Origin: Pyrinomonadaceae bacterium
GTDB lineage: Bacteria > Acidobacteriota > Blastocatellia > Pyrinomonadales > Pyrinomonadaceae
Length of the DNA stretch: 35,276 bases
Assembly (NCBI GenBank): GCA_030838445.1
Contig: JAUZFQ010000066.1
Location: 1-35,276, forward strand
Direction of reading: 5' to 3'
The notes beneath the pieces are model-generated. The model saw nothing but the letters and a program-made list of their open reading frames with translations, did not search any database and was not told the DNA's origin. A program made the position numbers and the translations under genes. Positions 20,794 through 29,419 of the stretch are shown here, piece by piece (the first letter of the stretch is position 1; each line of letters opens with the position of its first letter).

Positions 20794-21876
20794 ATGTTAG
20801 CAATGAGCGACGGGTTGAGAAGCATGGAACATCGCCGGGTGAACACGGGCGGGGACGCATCGCCGTCCGTGCCGCGTCAATCGTCTCTGCGTCGGTTGCC
20901 GCGCGTGTCACGCGCGACGCGCGGCGGCGTGTGCGGTTCGTTGTTGCTCGTCGCGTGCGCGTTGCTGTTGTCGGCGTCGCCCGCGTGTCTCGCGCAGGAC
21001 GCGAAAGCACCCGCAGCAACGACGGCGGGTGCGCCCGCCGAGAAGCAACGCACGACGAACGCGTTCGCCGGGCGCATCGAATACGCGGAGTTCACGTCGG
21101 CGAGTCTCGGACGAAACGTGCGCTACGCCGTCTCGCTGCCGCCCTCGTACGACAAAAAAAGTTCGCAGCGTTACCCGCTCGTGATCTTCCTGCACGGCCT
21201 CAACAACGACGAGCGCGACTGGGAATCGCGCTGCATCGAGACGAAACTCGAAGCCCTGCGTGCCTCGTCGAAGGTGGGCGAGTTCATCGTCGCCATCCCC
21301 TACGGCGCGAACAGTTTTTACCTCAACGCGCGCGACGGCACGCGCTACGAAGACGCCATCGTCAAAGATTTTCTGCCCTTCGTGGATAAGACCTACCGCA
21401 CGCTCGCCGCACCGCGCTCGCGTCTCATCGAAGGCATCTCGATGGGCGGCTACGGCGCGCTCCTGATCGCCTTCAAGCACCCCGAACTCTTCGCGGGCGT
21501 CGCCGCGCACAGCGCCGCGCTCTTTGACGAACTGCCGCAACCGCCAAAGTCGCCTGAAGATCGCGGTGGGAAGTATCGTTACGATCTCGCCACGAAACTC
21601 TTCGGCACGCCGCCCGACCCCGCGTTCTTTCAGGCCAACAACCCGCTCCACCTCGCGCGCACGAACGCCCCGGCCATCAAGCGTCTGAAAATTTATTTCG
21701 ACATCGGCGAGAGCGACCGCTACGGCTTCGAGCGCGGCAACGCGCAACTCTCCGCCGTGCTCAAGGAGGGCGGCGTGGCGCACGAGTACACGCTCGCGCC
21801 CGGCGCGCACGGCTGGTCGTTTCTCTCCGACCGCAGCGAACCCGCCTTCACTTTCGTCTGGAACACCGTGCGCTGA
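20794..21876 (+). CDS. Secreted alpha/beta hydrolase, esterase D/feruloyl-esterase type
   Basis: A 360-aa serine esterase of the D family (Est/Fae/FrmB group). The domain begins at YAEFTSASLGRNVRYAVSLPPSY with LVIFLHGLNNDE (oxyanion His134-Gly). GISMGGYG holds nucleophile Ser216, followed by the likely Asp in DIGESDR and His in APGAHGWSF. A 45-residue charged stretch precedes the hydrophobic core 49-64, giving an unusually long n-region for a signal peptide, so membrane anchoring cannot be excluded. The ATG at 20794 has GGAGG seven bases upstream. Substrate may be an acyl or feruloyl ester; no specific one can be named. Confidence 0.92.
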   Translation: MLAMSDGLRSMEHRRVNTGGDASPSVPRQSSLRRLPRVSRATRGGVCGSLLLVACALLLSASPACLAQDAKAPAATTAGAPAEKQRTTNAFAGRIEYAEFTSASLGRNVRYAVSLPPSYDKKSSQRYPLVIFLHGLNNDERDWESRCIETKLEALRASSKVGEFIVAIPYGANSFYLNARDGTRYEDAIVKDFLPFVDKTYRTLAAPRSRLIEGISMGGYGALLIAFKHPELFAGVAAHSAALFDELPQPPKSPEDRGGKYRYDLATKLFGTPPDPAFFQANNPLHLARTNAPAIKRLKIYFDIGESDRYGFERGNAQLSAVLKEGGVAHEYTLAPGAHGWSFLSDRSEPAFTFVWNTVR

Positions 21877-21960
21877 ACGGACGACGGCAAACGTTCGCGC
21901 GCGAACAACTGTCGGCGGGCGCGTGAGTCTCCCGCGCCCGTGCGGCAAAGGAACTTTCGC

Positions 21961-22923
21961 ATGAACCGGACTCCCTGTATCGTCCTCGCGCTTCTGCTCC
22001 CGGCGTGCGCCCTCGTCGTCGTTGCCGCCGCCTCCGCGCAACAACTCGGCTACACGCCCGCGCTCGTCTCGCTCGTCGAGGCCGAGCGCGCGTTCTCGCG
22101 CACGAGCGTCGAGCGCGGCGTGCGCGAATCGTTCCTCGCCTTCTTCGCCGATGACGGCATCAACTTTCAGCCGCACCCCACGAACACCAGAGAAGCCTTC
22201 CTCAAACGTCCCGCGCCCGCCACGCGCCCGCCCGTCACGCTCTACTGGGAGCCGGTCTTCGCGGACGTGTCGCGCGCGGGCGAACTCGGCTACACGACCG
22301 GCCCCTTCCGCCTGAGCGACCAGAGCGCGGAGCGCAGGCCGACGCAGCACGGCTACTACTTTTCGATCTGGAAGCGACAGGCCGACGGCGCGTGGAAGGT
22401 GGCCGTCGATGTCGGCATCCAGACGCCCGCGCCCGACGAAGCCGAGCGCCGCATCCGCTTTCAGGCCGCGCCGCAACCGCCCCCCGCCAAGAAGACGACA
22501 GGCGCGAACTTCGATCTCGAACGCGAGCGCGCCGCCCTGTTGCAAACGGATCGCGACTTCATCGGCGCGGCGTCCGCGCACGGCACGCTCAAAGCGTTTC
22601 AGGCGCACCTCGACGCGGACGCGCGCCTGCATCGCGACGGCATCTTCCCGCTGACGACGCGAGACGCCATCCGCGCATACCTCGCGCGGAAACAGTCTGT
22701 GCTTTCGGGCGAACCGTTGAAGTCAGACGTGGCGCAGTCGAACGATCTCGGCTACACCTACGGTCGTTACGAGTTGAAGGAAGTCGGCGCGGTCGGCGCA
22801 CAAGCGGCGGCGACGGCGACAGAGAAGGGCTATTACGTGCGCGTCTGGAAGCGCGAACGCGCCGGAGGCCGCTGGAAGATCGTGCTCGACACGACCCACC
22901 CGCTGCCGCCGGAAGGGAAATAA
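21961..22923 (+). CDS. Exported protein with two SnoaL/DUF4440-like domains
   Basis: A 320-aa protein with a signal peptide (core VLALLLPACALVVVAAA, cut near ASAQ). Two homologous cone-shaped domains follow: about 25-150 (LVEAERAFSRTSVERGVRESFLAFFADDG, GELGYTTGPFRL, KRQADGAWKVAVDVG) and about 180-315 (LLQTDRDFIGAASAHGTLKAFQAHLDADA, DLGYTYGRYEL, KRERAGGRWKIVLDT). Each has the 'helix, then acidic-turn, then xLGYTxGxxxL' pattern of nuclear transport factor 2-like domains, which bind small ligands. An internal duplication is thus clear, and a dimer-like arrangement within one chain is likely. AAAGGA nine bases before the ATG fixes the start. Function unknown. Confidence 0.85.
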   Translation: MNRTPCIVLALLLPACALVVVAAASAQQLGYTPALVSLVEAERAFSRTSVERGVRESFLAFFADDGINFQPHPTNTREAFLKRPAPATRPPVTLYWEPVFADVSRAGELGYTTGPFRLSDQSAERRPTQHGYYFSIWKRQADGAWKVAVDVGIQTPAPDEAERRIRFQAAPQPPPAKKTTGANFDLERERAALLQTDRDFIGAASAHGTLKAFQAHLDADARLHRDGIFPLTTRDAIRAYLARKQSVLSGEPLKSDVAQSNDLGYTYGRYELKEVGAVGAQAAATATEKGYYVRVWKRERAGGRWKIVLDTTHPLPPEGK

Positions 22924-22946
22924 AACTTACCAAGAAGGCGCGGAGG

Positions 22947-23023
22947 GAAACGATGAAGAGAAGGCGACTTGCTTTCAGTTCATCGTTCTTACTTCATCGT
23001 TTCATCTCTGCGTAGAGTCTCAA
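22947..23023. repeat. Dispersed repeat family B, second copy, with hairpin
   Basis: GAAACGATGAA (22947-22957) is exactly complementary to 22993-23003. The part 22979-23023 (TTCATCGTTCTTAC, TTCATCGTTTC, TCTCTGCG, CTCAA) matches 9241-9285. It lies between two convergent genes and may terminate both. Confidence 0.72.
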
Positions 23024-23053
23024 GAGCGACGGCTCTCGGCCGATGTGCATCGC

Positions 23054-24532
23054 CTAGACCATCGGCATCAGACTCTCCTCGCGCGGTGCGTCGCGTTCGT
23101 GCCGGGACTTGAGACTCGCGGCCAGCCGTTTGATCCCTTCCTCGATCTTGTCCGCGGTCTGGCTCGCGAAGCAGAGGCGCAGTTCGTGCGCCCCCGCCTC
23201 GTCCGCATAGAAAATCTCGCCGTTGGCGAAGACGACGCCCGCACGAATCGCTTGCTCCAACAGTTGCCGTCCGCGCAACCCGTGTCCGAGCCGACACCAG
23301 AAGTACAGGCCGCCTTTCGGCCGCACGTAGGTGAGGAACTTCGCGGGCAGGTGTCGCGCCAGCGCGGCGCTCATCCGGTCGCGCCGCAGCGCGTGTTCGC
23401 GTCGCAGGCGGGCGAGGTGTTCGTCGAACAAACCGCTTCGCATAAACTCCGCGACGACGAGTTGACTCAAGCCTTCCGTGAACAAATTCTCGCGCTGCTT
23501 GATGAGCGCGAGTTGATCCACGACGTACTCCGAGGCGGCGAGCCAGCCGAGCCGCAGTCCTGGCGCGAGCACCTTGGAAAAGGTGCTGTGGTGGATGACG
23601 ATGTTGTGCTCGTCGAGTTCGTAGAGCGTGGGCGGCGGGGGCGCGGCGTCGAGATAAGTGTCGCGGTAAGGGTCGTCTTCGACGACGGGGATGCGGTAGC
23701 GCACGGCGAGGCGCAGCAGGTCGCGCCGCTCGCGCAAGGAGAAGACTTTGCCCGTCGGGTTTTGGAAAGTCGGGTTGGTGTAGAGCAACTTCGGGCGGTA
23801 GCGCAGGAACAAATCTTCGAGTTCTTCGAGGTCGCCGCGCACGGTGTCCCACCCGACGAGTTTCGCGCCCGCTGCGCGGAAGGTCTGGATCGCGCCGACG
23901 TAGCCGGGGCGATCCAGCACGACCGTATCGCCCATGTCAATCAAACAACGCGCGATGAGATCGAGTCCCTGCTGCGAGCCGGAGAGAATGAGCACGCGTT
24001 CGGGGCGCGTCCCCGCCCGCGCGGCGATGGCCTTGCGCAAAGGCGCTTGCCCCTCGGTCGGCCCCAGGCCGAGCACCGCGTCGCTGCTCTCCTTCAACAC
24101 CTGTTCGAGGAGTCGCCGATAGTCGGCGAGCGGGAAACATTCGATGGCGGGGATGCCCGCGGCGAAAGAGATGAGGCGTGAGTTCATCGCGTCGAGATGC
24201 AGATTGCGCAGGGCGGGGTCGGCGCTCTGCTGTGCGAAGGCGGAGACTTTGCCGCGCCACGCGAACGGCGCGTCGGCGGGTTCGGGGCGCGCGCAGACGA
24301 ACGTGCCGCGCCCGACGTGGCTGCGCAGCAGTCCGCGCGCTTCGAGTTCGCGATACGCGCCCGCGACGGTGGTGCGGCTGAGTTTGAGTTGAGCGGCCAA
24401 CGCGCGCTCGGAGGGGAGTCGCTCGCCCGCCGTCAGGTCTTCGCGCTCGATGGCGGATTCCAGAGCCTCGACCAGTTGGACGTAGAGCGAGCGCGTTTCG
24501 CCGCGCTTGAATTTCAACTTGGCGTAGTTCAT
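23054..24532 (-). CDS. MocR-type regulator (GntR wHTH fused to class I aminotransferase fold)
   Basis: A 492-aa PLP-sensing transcription factor. Residues 10-80 are a GntR winged helix (LYVQLVEALESAIEREDL, LPSERALAAQLKLSRTTVAGAYRELEARGLL, GRGTFV). Residues 110-470 are an aminotransferase-like domain with N258 (FQNPTG), the PLP-binding Asp in VEDDPYR (286/287) and the Schiff-base Lys320 in HSTFSKVLAPGLRLGW. MocR proteins bind PLP or an aminated ligand and control vitamin B6, transport or amino acid genes next to them. The ATG at 24532 is chosen (TTG at 24535 is possible). It is divergent from a PNPOx-like flavoprotein, and the shared gap carries three AGGCCAAT boxes. Confidence 0.94.
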   Translation of the reverse strand: MNYAKLKFKRGETRSLYVQLVEALESAIEREDLTAGERLPSERALAAQLKLSRTTVAGAYRELEARGLLRSHVGRGTFVCARPEPADAPFAWRGKVSAFAQQSADPALRNLHLDAMNSRLISFAAGIPAIECFPLADYRRLLEQVLKESSDAVLGLGPTEGQAPLRKAIAARAGTRPERVLILSGSQQGLDLIARCLIDMGDTVVLDRPGYVGAIQTFRAAGAKLVGWDTVRGDLEELEDLFLRYRPKLLYTNPTFQNPTGKVFSLRERRDLLRLAVRYRIPVVEDDPYRDTYLDAAPPPPTLYELDEHNIVIHHSTFSKVLAPGLRLGWLAASEYVVDQLALIKQRENLFTEGLSQLVVAEFMRSGLFDEHLARLRREHALRRDRMSAALARHLPAKFLTYVRPKGGLYFWCRLGHGLRGRQLLEQAIRAGVVFANGEIFYADEAGAHELRLCFASQTADKIEEGIKRLAASLKSRHERDAPREESLMPMV

Positions 24533-24550
24533 CAATCTTGGAACGACTAA

Positions 24551-24671
24551 AGGCCAATCGCAAATTGGCTATAGGTTATTCGCAAAGCGGGGCATATGAT
24601 AGCACAAATGTTAGGAATTTAGCGAAAAAGCTGAAAAGGCCAATCGGGGCGAAGCAGAGGCCAATTTGGTC
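24551..24671. promoter_or_regulatory. Candidate MocR operator: three AGGCCAAT boxes
   Basis: AGGCCAAT occurs at 24551-24558, 24637-24644 and 24658-24665. The first is half of an inverted repeat (GCCAAT 24553-24558 and ATTGGC 24564-24669 region end at 24569), the third of CCAATTTGG (24661-24669). Boxes 2 and 3 are 21 bases apart (two helical turns) in direct orientation, as in known MocR operators. A TATGAT (24595-24600) between the sites is a possible -10 toward the PNPOx-like gene, though its -35 is poor. Confidence 0.6.
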
Positions 24672-24803
24672 AACAGGGATGCGGGCGCGAGAGTCGGGAA
24701 CGGCGGAAGGTTTGCCGTTTAGTGAAAACGGCGGATGATGTGTGCGTTGAAGATGAGCGCGGCGATGTTGTCCCATCCGATTGACGTGGAGAGGTGAGAA
24801 GCG

Positions 24804-25466
24804 ATGGATAGTTTTACGCCGACAGGGCGAAGCACGGTCAAACGTCTGCCGAAGCGGGGCGAGTACAGGCGCGAGGGCGTCTATCAAATTTTGGACGAGG
24901 GGCTGGTGTGCCACGTCGGTTTCGTCGTCGAGGGTCAACCGTTCGTCATCCCGACCGGCTACGCGCGCGCAGGCGACACGCTCTACATTCACGGCGCGCA
25001 GGCGAGCCGCATGCTGCGCACGCTGCGCGACGGCGTGGAGGTCTGCGTGACGGTGACGCTCGTTGACGGGATGGTGATGGCGCGCTCGGCCTTTCATCAC
25101 TCGATGAACTACAGGTCGGTGGTGGTCTTCGGTCGCGCCGCCGTCGTGGAAGAAGCGGCGGCGAAGTGGGAAGCGTTGCGCGCGCTGACGGAACACCTCG
25201 CGCCGGGGCGTTGGGCGGAAGTGCGGCAGCCGACCGAGGGCGAGATGCGCGCGACGCTGGTGCTCGCGCTCGCGCTCACGGAAGCGTCGGCCAAAGTGCG
25301 CACGGGGCCGCCGGTGGACGACGAGGAGGATTACGAGTTGCCGGTGTGGGCGGGCGTCGTGCCCTTGCGACTGGCGGCGGGCGAGCCGATTAATGATCCG
25401 CGCCTGCCGGAAGAGATCGAGCCGCCGCCGCACGTGTCGAACTACACGCGGGGCGCGCGTAGGTGA
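24804..25466 (+). CDS. Pyridoxamine 5'-phosphate oxidase-like flavin-binding protein
   Basis: A 220-aa split-barrel protein of the PNPOx/FMN-binding superfamily (NimA-like group). Blocks: VYQILDEGLVCHVGFVVEGQPFVIPTGYARAGDTLYIHG (FMN phosphate site), VCVTVTLVDGMVMARSAFHHSMNYRSVVVFG and a C-terminal acidic tail with DEEDYELPVWAGVVPLRL. Such proteins bind FMN or heme and may oxidise small molecules; true PNPOx would show other motifs. GGAGAGG about eight bases before the ATG marks the start. It is divergent from a MocR regulator, a pairing seen in other bacteria, and is followed by GNAT and EamA genes. Confidence 0.88.
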   Translation: MDSFTPTGRSTVKRLPKRGEYRREGVYQILDEGLVCHVGFVVEGQPFVIPTGYARAGDTLYIHGAQASRMLRTLRDGVEVCVTVTLVDGMVMARSAFHHSMNYRSVVVFGRAAVVEEAAAKWEALRALTEHLAPGRWAEVRQPTEGEMRATLVLALALTEASAKVRTGPPVDDEEDYELPVWAGVVPLRLAAGEPINDPRLPEEIEPPPHVSNYTRGARR

Positions 25467-25500
25467 AGGCGGCGATCTGTTTATCGAATGGAGGGGCGGG

Positions 25501-25974
25501 ATGAATCAGGAGTGGCGGCGAGGCGAGTATCTGATCAGCACGGAGCGCGCGCGGCTGAACGTGCGTTTGATTCACGAGTTCCTGAGCGAGTCGTCTTACT
25601 GGGCGACGGGTCGCCCGCGCGAAGTGGTCGAACGCTCCATCGAGCACTCGCTGGCGTTCGGCGTCTACCGTGGCGAGCGACAGGTGGGGTTCGCGCGTGT
25701 CATCACGGACTATGCGACGTTCGCGTGGATCGCGGACGTGTTTATTGTTGACGAGTTTCGCGGTCAGGGGTTGGGCAAGTGGCTCGGCGAGGTGATGATC
25801 GCGCACCCGGAGTTGCAGGGCTTCCGCCGCTGGGTGCTGGCGACGAAGGACGCGCACGAACTTTACCGGCGCATGGGCTTTCACGAGTTGCAACGCCCCG
25901 AACGCTGGATGGAGCGGCGCGACCCGGCGACCGTGGAGCGGCCGGATTACTGGGCGACGGAGCCGGGCGGGTGA
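25501..25974 (+). CDS. GNAT family N-acetyltransferase
   Basis: A 157-aa acetyl-CoA-dependent N-acetyltransferase. The fold is visible from RLNVRLIHEFLSESSYWATG to the acetyl-CoA loop: FAWIADVFIVDEFRGQGLGKWLGEVMIAHPELQG contains RGQGLGKWL (motif A, binding the pyrophosphate), followed by ATKDAHELYRRMGFHEL. The short W-x-x-G-R-P stretch (SSYWATGRP) is typical of one GNAT branch often found beside MocR and EamA genes. GGAGGGG directly before ATG 25501 sets the start, 34 bases after the PNPOx-like gene, in the same direction. Substrate unknown; an amine or amino acid is likely. Confidence 0.9.
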   Translation: MNQEWRRGEYLISTERARLNVRLIHEFLSESSYWATGRPREVVERSIEHSLAFGVYRGERQVGFARVITDYATFAWIADVFIVDEFRGQGLGKWLGEVMIAHPELQGFRRWVLATKDAHELYRRMGFHELQRPERWMERRDPATVERPDYWATEPGG

Positions 25975-26094
25975 GACGTTTGACGGCGAGCAAACGCGTG
26001 CGCGCAGTAGTCGTCAACGCGACGAGGCGAAGATGGCTCTCACTTCTTTGTCTCGCCGCCGCTTAGTGGTAGTTTCGAGCGAGCAGGATATTCG

Positions 26095-27051
26095 ATGAAG
26101 AAACCCGTTGCCGTCTGGCTGTTGCTGAGTTTGATCTGGGGTTCGACGTGGCTGTTCATCAAACTCGGCCTACAGGATTTGCCGCCCTTCACGTTTGCGG
26201 GCGTGCGGTTCGTCGTAGCCGTGTGCATCCTCGGCATCGTGATCGCCGTGCGGCGCGTGCCGCTGCCGCGCGCGCCGCGCGACTGGCTGCTCATCGCGCT
26301 GACGGGCGTAATGTCCTTCTCGGTCAACTACGGTCTGGTGTTCTGGGCGGAGCAGCGCATCTCTTCGGGGCTGGCTGCCATCCTGCAAACCATCATCCCG
26401 GCCTTCGGCCTCGTCATCGCACACTACCACCTGCCGGACGAACGCATCACGCTCTGGAAAGTGTGCGGCGTTGCGCTCGGGATCGCGGGCGTGGCGTTGA
26501 TCTTTTCGGATCAGGCGAAGGTGGAAGACGGGAGATCTGCACTCATGGGCAGCGCGGCCATCATTGTCGGCGCGTTCAGCATGGCCTACTCGAACGTAAT
26601 GGTGAAGGCGCGCGCGCGCCACATCGAACCGGCCGCGCTGGCGGCGGGGCAGATGATCTGCGGACTCATACCGCTGCTCCTTGTCGGCGTCGCGCTCGAA
26701 GGCAACCCGTTCGCGTTCCGCTGGACGCCGCTCGCCGTGCTCTCGCTCTTGTACCTCGCGCTCGTCGGCTCGGCCATCGCCTTCCTGTTGTTCTACTGGC
26801 TCGTGCGCAACATGGACGTGACGAAGACGATGCTCATCCCGCTCGTCACGCCGCCCATCGCGGTGTTCCTCGGCTGGCTCGTCCTCGGCGAAGGTCTGAC
26901 GTGGCGCACGGCGGGCGGTGCGCTCGGCATCATGTCCGGGATCGCGTTGATCGTCACGCGCAAGAAGAAAGAGTTGGAGGCGGTGGCGGCAACTGTCCCC
27001 GTCGCCCCTGTCTCGGCGACGGCGACGGTCAAAGAGTGTGAGACGAATTGA
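26095..27051 (+). CDS. EamA family (DMT superfamily) transporter
   Basis: A 318-aa inner-membrane protein with ten predicted helices in two homologous halves of five. Hallmarks: [31 protein letters not shown] at the start and LGIVIAVRR, and in the second half [16 protein letters not shown] and [38 protein letters not shown]. EamA exporters move amino acids and other metabolites out of cells, and MocR regulators often sit beside them. A 120-base gap separates it from the GNAT gene. A GCAGGA lies before the ATG. The short C-terminal tail is hydrophilic. Confidence 0.93.
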   Translation: MKKPVAVWLLLSLIWGSTWLFIKLGLQDLPPFTFAGVRFVVAVCILGIVIAVRRVPLPRAPRDWLLIALTGVMSFSVNYGLVFWAEQRISSGLAAILQTIIPAFGLVIAHYHLPDERITLWKVCGVALGIAGVALIFSDQAKVEDGRSALMGSAAIIVGAFSMAYSNVMVKARARHIEPAALAAGQMICGLIPLLLVGVALEGNPFAFRWTPLAVLSLLYLALVGSAIAFLLFYWLVRNMDVTKTMLIPLVTPPIAVFLGWLVLGEGLTWRTAGGALGIMSGIALIVTRKKKELEAVAATVPVAPVSATATVKECETN

Positions 27052-27070
27052 TTCAAACAGGGAGGGAACG

Positions 27071-28276
27071 ATGACACGCGAAGACGACGACCGACAGGAC
27101 GAGTGGGAGGGCATGCAGACGAAGGCTATCCATGCCTCGCGCGAGCACAACGCGACGCACGCCGTCAGTTCGCCGATCTGGCAGACTTCATCTTTCAGCG
27201 CCGACTCGTCGGAGCACTTCGCAGAGATCGCGACGGCCACGCGCCCCTCTGAGTTTTACACGCGCTACGGCAACCCGACGCACCGGCAGGCCGAGGCCGC
27301 CGTCGCCGCGCTCGAAGGCGGCGAGGCCGCGCTCTTAGCCTCGTCGGGCATGGGCGCGATCTTCACGGCGATGCTCTGTTCTTTGCGTGCGGGCGATCAC
27401 GTCGTCGTGCAGCGCAACCTCTACGCGGGCACGACGACACTCGTCGAAGAGTTGCTGCCGCGCTGGGGCATCGAGTACACGTTCGTCTCGCAGACGGACG
27501 CGGCCGAGTTCGAGGCGGCCGTGCGTCCGCAGACGAAACTCATCTACGTCGAGACGCCGAGCAACCCGCTCATGCACATCACCGACCTGCGCGCCGTCGC
27601 CGCGCTCGGCCGCGAGCGGCGCATCATGACGATGGTTGACAACACCTTCGCCACGCCCATCAATCAACGCCCGCTGGAACTCGGCATAGACGTGTGCGTC
27701 CACAGCGCGACGAAATATCTCGGCGGCCACAGCGACATCACGGCGGGCGTCGTCGTCGGCGCGCGGGAGTTCGTCGAGCGCGCTTGGAAGTTCGGGCTGG
27801 TGGCGGGGGCGGTGCTGGGGCCGTTCGACGCGTGGCTGATGCTGCGCGGCCTGCGCACGCTGGGCTTGAGGGTCGAGCGGCACAACCGGAACGCACTCGC
27901 GCTGGCGCGCTTTCTGGAAACGCACCCGCGCGTGGAGCGCGTCCATTACCCCGGCCTCGAATCGCACCCGCAACACGCACTCGCACGCGCGCAGATGGGC
28001 GGCTTCACCGGCATGCTGGCGGTTGAGTTGCGCGGCAGCTTCCGCGCGGCGGAAAGGTTTATCGGCGCGCTCAAGTTGGGTGTGAACGCGGCGAGCCTCG
28101 GCGGCCACGACACGCTCGTCGTGCATCCGGCGGCGATGTGGGGGCTGCAACTGACGGCCGCGCAGCGCGCCGCGATGGGCATCGGCGACAACCTCGTGCG
28201 CGTCTCGGCCGGGCTGGAAGACGAAGTTGATCTGCTCAAAGATTTCGCGCAGGCTCTGGACGGACTCCAAGAGTAG
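27071..28276 (+). CDS. Cys/Met metabolism PLP-dependent enzyme (gamma-family)
   Basis: A 401-aa trans-sulfuration enzyme (cystathionine gamma-synthase/lyase, O-acetylhomoserine sulfhydrylase or methionine gamma-lyase group). Seen: [36 protein letters not shown] (Arg65 holds the PLP phosphate of the neighbouring subunit), [17 protein letters not shown] (Asp190 for PLP nitrogen) and [16 protein letters not shown] with Schiff-base Lys215. The cysteine characteristic of methionine gamma-lyase is absent at NLYAGT, so a synthase or gamma-lyase is more likely. GGAGG and GAACG precede ATG 27071, 19 bases after the EamA stop: probably one transcript. The stop codon is the first half of a 16-bp tandem repeat. 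Confidence 0.94.
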   Translation: MTREDDDRQDEWEGMQTKAIHASREHNATHAVSSPIWQTSSFSADSSEHFAEIATATRPSEFYTRYGNPTHRQAEAAVAALEGGEAALLASSGMGAIFTAMLCSLRAGDHVVVQRNLYAGTTTLVEELLPRWGIEYTFVSQTDAAEFEAAVRPQTKLIYVETPSNPLMHITDLRAVAALGRERRIMTMVDNTFATPINQRPLELGIDVCVHSATKYLGGHSDITAGVVVGAREFVERAWKFGLVAGAVLGPFDAWLMLRGLRTLGLRVERHNRNALALARFLETHPRVERVHYPGLESHPQHALARAQMGGFTGMLAVELRGSFRAAERFIGALKLGVNAASLGGHDTLVVHPAAMWGLQLTAAQRAAMGIGDNLVRVSAGLEDEVDLLKDFAQALDGLQE

Positions 28277-28302
28277 TTTGAAAATAGAGTAGTTTGAAAA
28301 TC
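28271..28302 (+). repeat. 16-bp tandem duplication copying the stop codon
   Basis: GAGTAGTTTGAAAATA (28271-28286) is followed by GAGTAGTTTGAAAATC (28287-28302); the first TAG is the stop codon at 28274-28276. A third copy of its core TAGTTTGAAAAT lies at 28361-28372. Confidence 0.88.
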
Positions 28303-28336
28303 ATGGCGCGCTCGAATTGGCTGAGAGTTAACTTGA

Positions 28337-28364
28337 CTGACATGCAGTTGCCATCCGCTATAGT
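28337..28364 (+). promoter_or_regulatory. Promoter of the PhzF-like gene
   Basis: CTGACA (28337-28342) and TATAGT (28359-28364) are 16 bases apart, five of six matches each. The leader to the TTG at 28399 is about 28 bases. Confidence 0.58.
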
Positions 28365-28398
28365 TTGAAAATTTGCTGCTTCTTGATGGAGAAAAGGC

Positions 28399-29325
28399 TT
28401 GAGAAAATTACGCTATCATTTGGTTGACGTCTTCACCGACCGGCAGTTCGGCGGCAACCCGCTCGCGGTCTTTACGAACGGGCGCGGCATCCGCGTGGAG
28501 ACGATGCAGGCGATTGCCAAAGAGTTGAACTTGTCGGAGACGACCTACGTGCTGCCGCCGGATACGGCCGCGAACGACTACCGCGTGCGCATCTTCACGC
28601 CGGGGAAGGAACTGCCGATGGCCGGACACCCCACGGTCGGGACGACCTACGTGCTCGCGCGCGAACACATGATCGAGCGCGGGGAAGACGGCGCGGAGAC
28701 GGAGATCAAACTCGAAGAGGGCGTCGGCACGATCCCCGTCCGCATCGAGTGGCGCGAGGGCGCGGCGCGCTTCATCGAGATGCGGCAGCCGTTGCCGACC
28801 TTCGGGCCGCGCGTCGAAGACTTGCGCGCGGTGGCGGAGATGTTGTCAATCGAGTTAGACGAGATCGAGGGGACGAACCTGCCTGTGGAAGTCGTCTCGT
28901 GCGGCGTGCCGTTCCTCTACGTGCCGGTGCGGAGTTTGCGCGCGGTGCAGAACATCAAGTTCCGCGTTGACGTGTGGGAGAGCAAGCTGAAACACGTCGT
29001 CCCGCCGGAGGTGTTCGTCTTCACGCGCGAGGTGGAGTTTGCAGGCTCGACCGTTCACAGCCGCATGTTCGCGCCCGGCATGGGCATTTGGGAAGACCCG
29101 GCGACGGGCGGCGCGAGCGGGCCGCTCGGCTGTTACCTCGTCCGCTACGGCGTCGTCGCGTGCGACGGTTGGGCGGACATCACGAGCGAGCAGGGCGTCG
29201 AGATGGGGCGAGCGAGTTTCATCAAGATCAAGATCGCGCGCGACGCAGGCGGCGAGATCACGGACGTGCGCGTCGGCGGCGAGTGCCGCTTCATGGGCGA
29301 GGGCTATCTGGAGATCGAAGATTAA
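28399..29325 (+). CDS. PhzF family protein (isomerase/epimerase fold)
   Basis: A 308-aa protein of the diaminopimelate epimerase-like fold. Family motifs: VDVFTDRQFGGNPLAVF, LNLSETTYVLPP (the catalytic Glu), FTPGKELPMAGHPTVGTTYVL, and in the second half MFAPGMGIWEDPATGGASGPLGCYL. PhzF itself makes phenazine precursors, but most relatives are of unknown substrate; no other phenazine gene is present here, so I give no symbol. The start is a TTG at 28399, seven bases after GGAG (28388-28391). It has its own promoter (28337-28364) and is followed, after 70 bases with a repeated CCGGGTCGCCTTG word, by the nitrilase-like gene. Confidence 0.93.
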   Translation: MRKLRYHLVDVFTDRQFGGNPLAVFTNGRGIRVETMQAIAKELNLSETTYVLPPDTAANDYRVRIFTPGKELPMAGHPTVGTTYVLAREHMIERGEDGAETEIKLEEGVGTIPVRIEWREGAARFIEMRQPLPTFGPRVEDLRAVAEMLSIELDEIEGTNLPVEVVSCGVPFLYVPVRSLRAVQNIKFRVDVWESKLKHVVPPEVFVFTREVEFAGSTVHSRMFAPGMGIWEDPATGGASGPLGCYLVRYGVVACDGWADITSEQGVEMGRASFIKIKIARDAGGEITDVRVGGECRFMGEGYLEIED

Positions 29326-29326
29326 C

Positions 29327-29419
29327 CGGGTCGCCTTGAGTTGAAACCTGGCCGGGTCGCATGAAGGCGTCGCGTCTCGCGCCGCGGGATTCTCTATGAA
29401 AATAATCCGGGTCGCCTTG
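29327..29419 (+). repeat. CCGGGTCGCCTTG direct repeats at a gene border
   Basis: The 13-mer occurs at 29327-29339, two bases after the PhzF-like stop, and at 29407-29419 inside the 5' coding end of the next gene; a truncated form GCCGGGTCGC lies at 29351-29360. Confidence 0.7.

Noticed and set aside
20908-22632. 574-residue minus-strand frame across the esterase and SnoaL-like genes
   Set aside because: It is antisense to two well-supported genes with ribosome sites and family motifs; its Arg/Glu/Gly-rich product looks like a GC-rich shadow.
28399-29325. A phenazine biosynthesis gene
   Set aside because: Only the PhzF fold is present; no other phz gene is in the window and most PhzF-like proteins act elsewhere.
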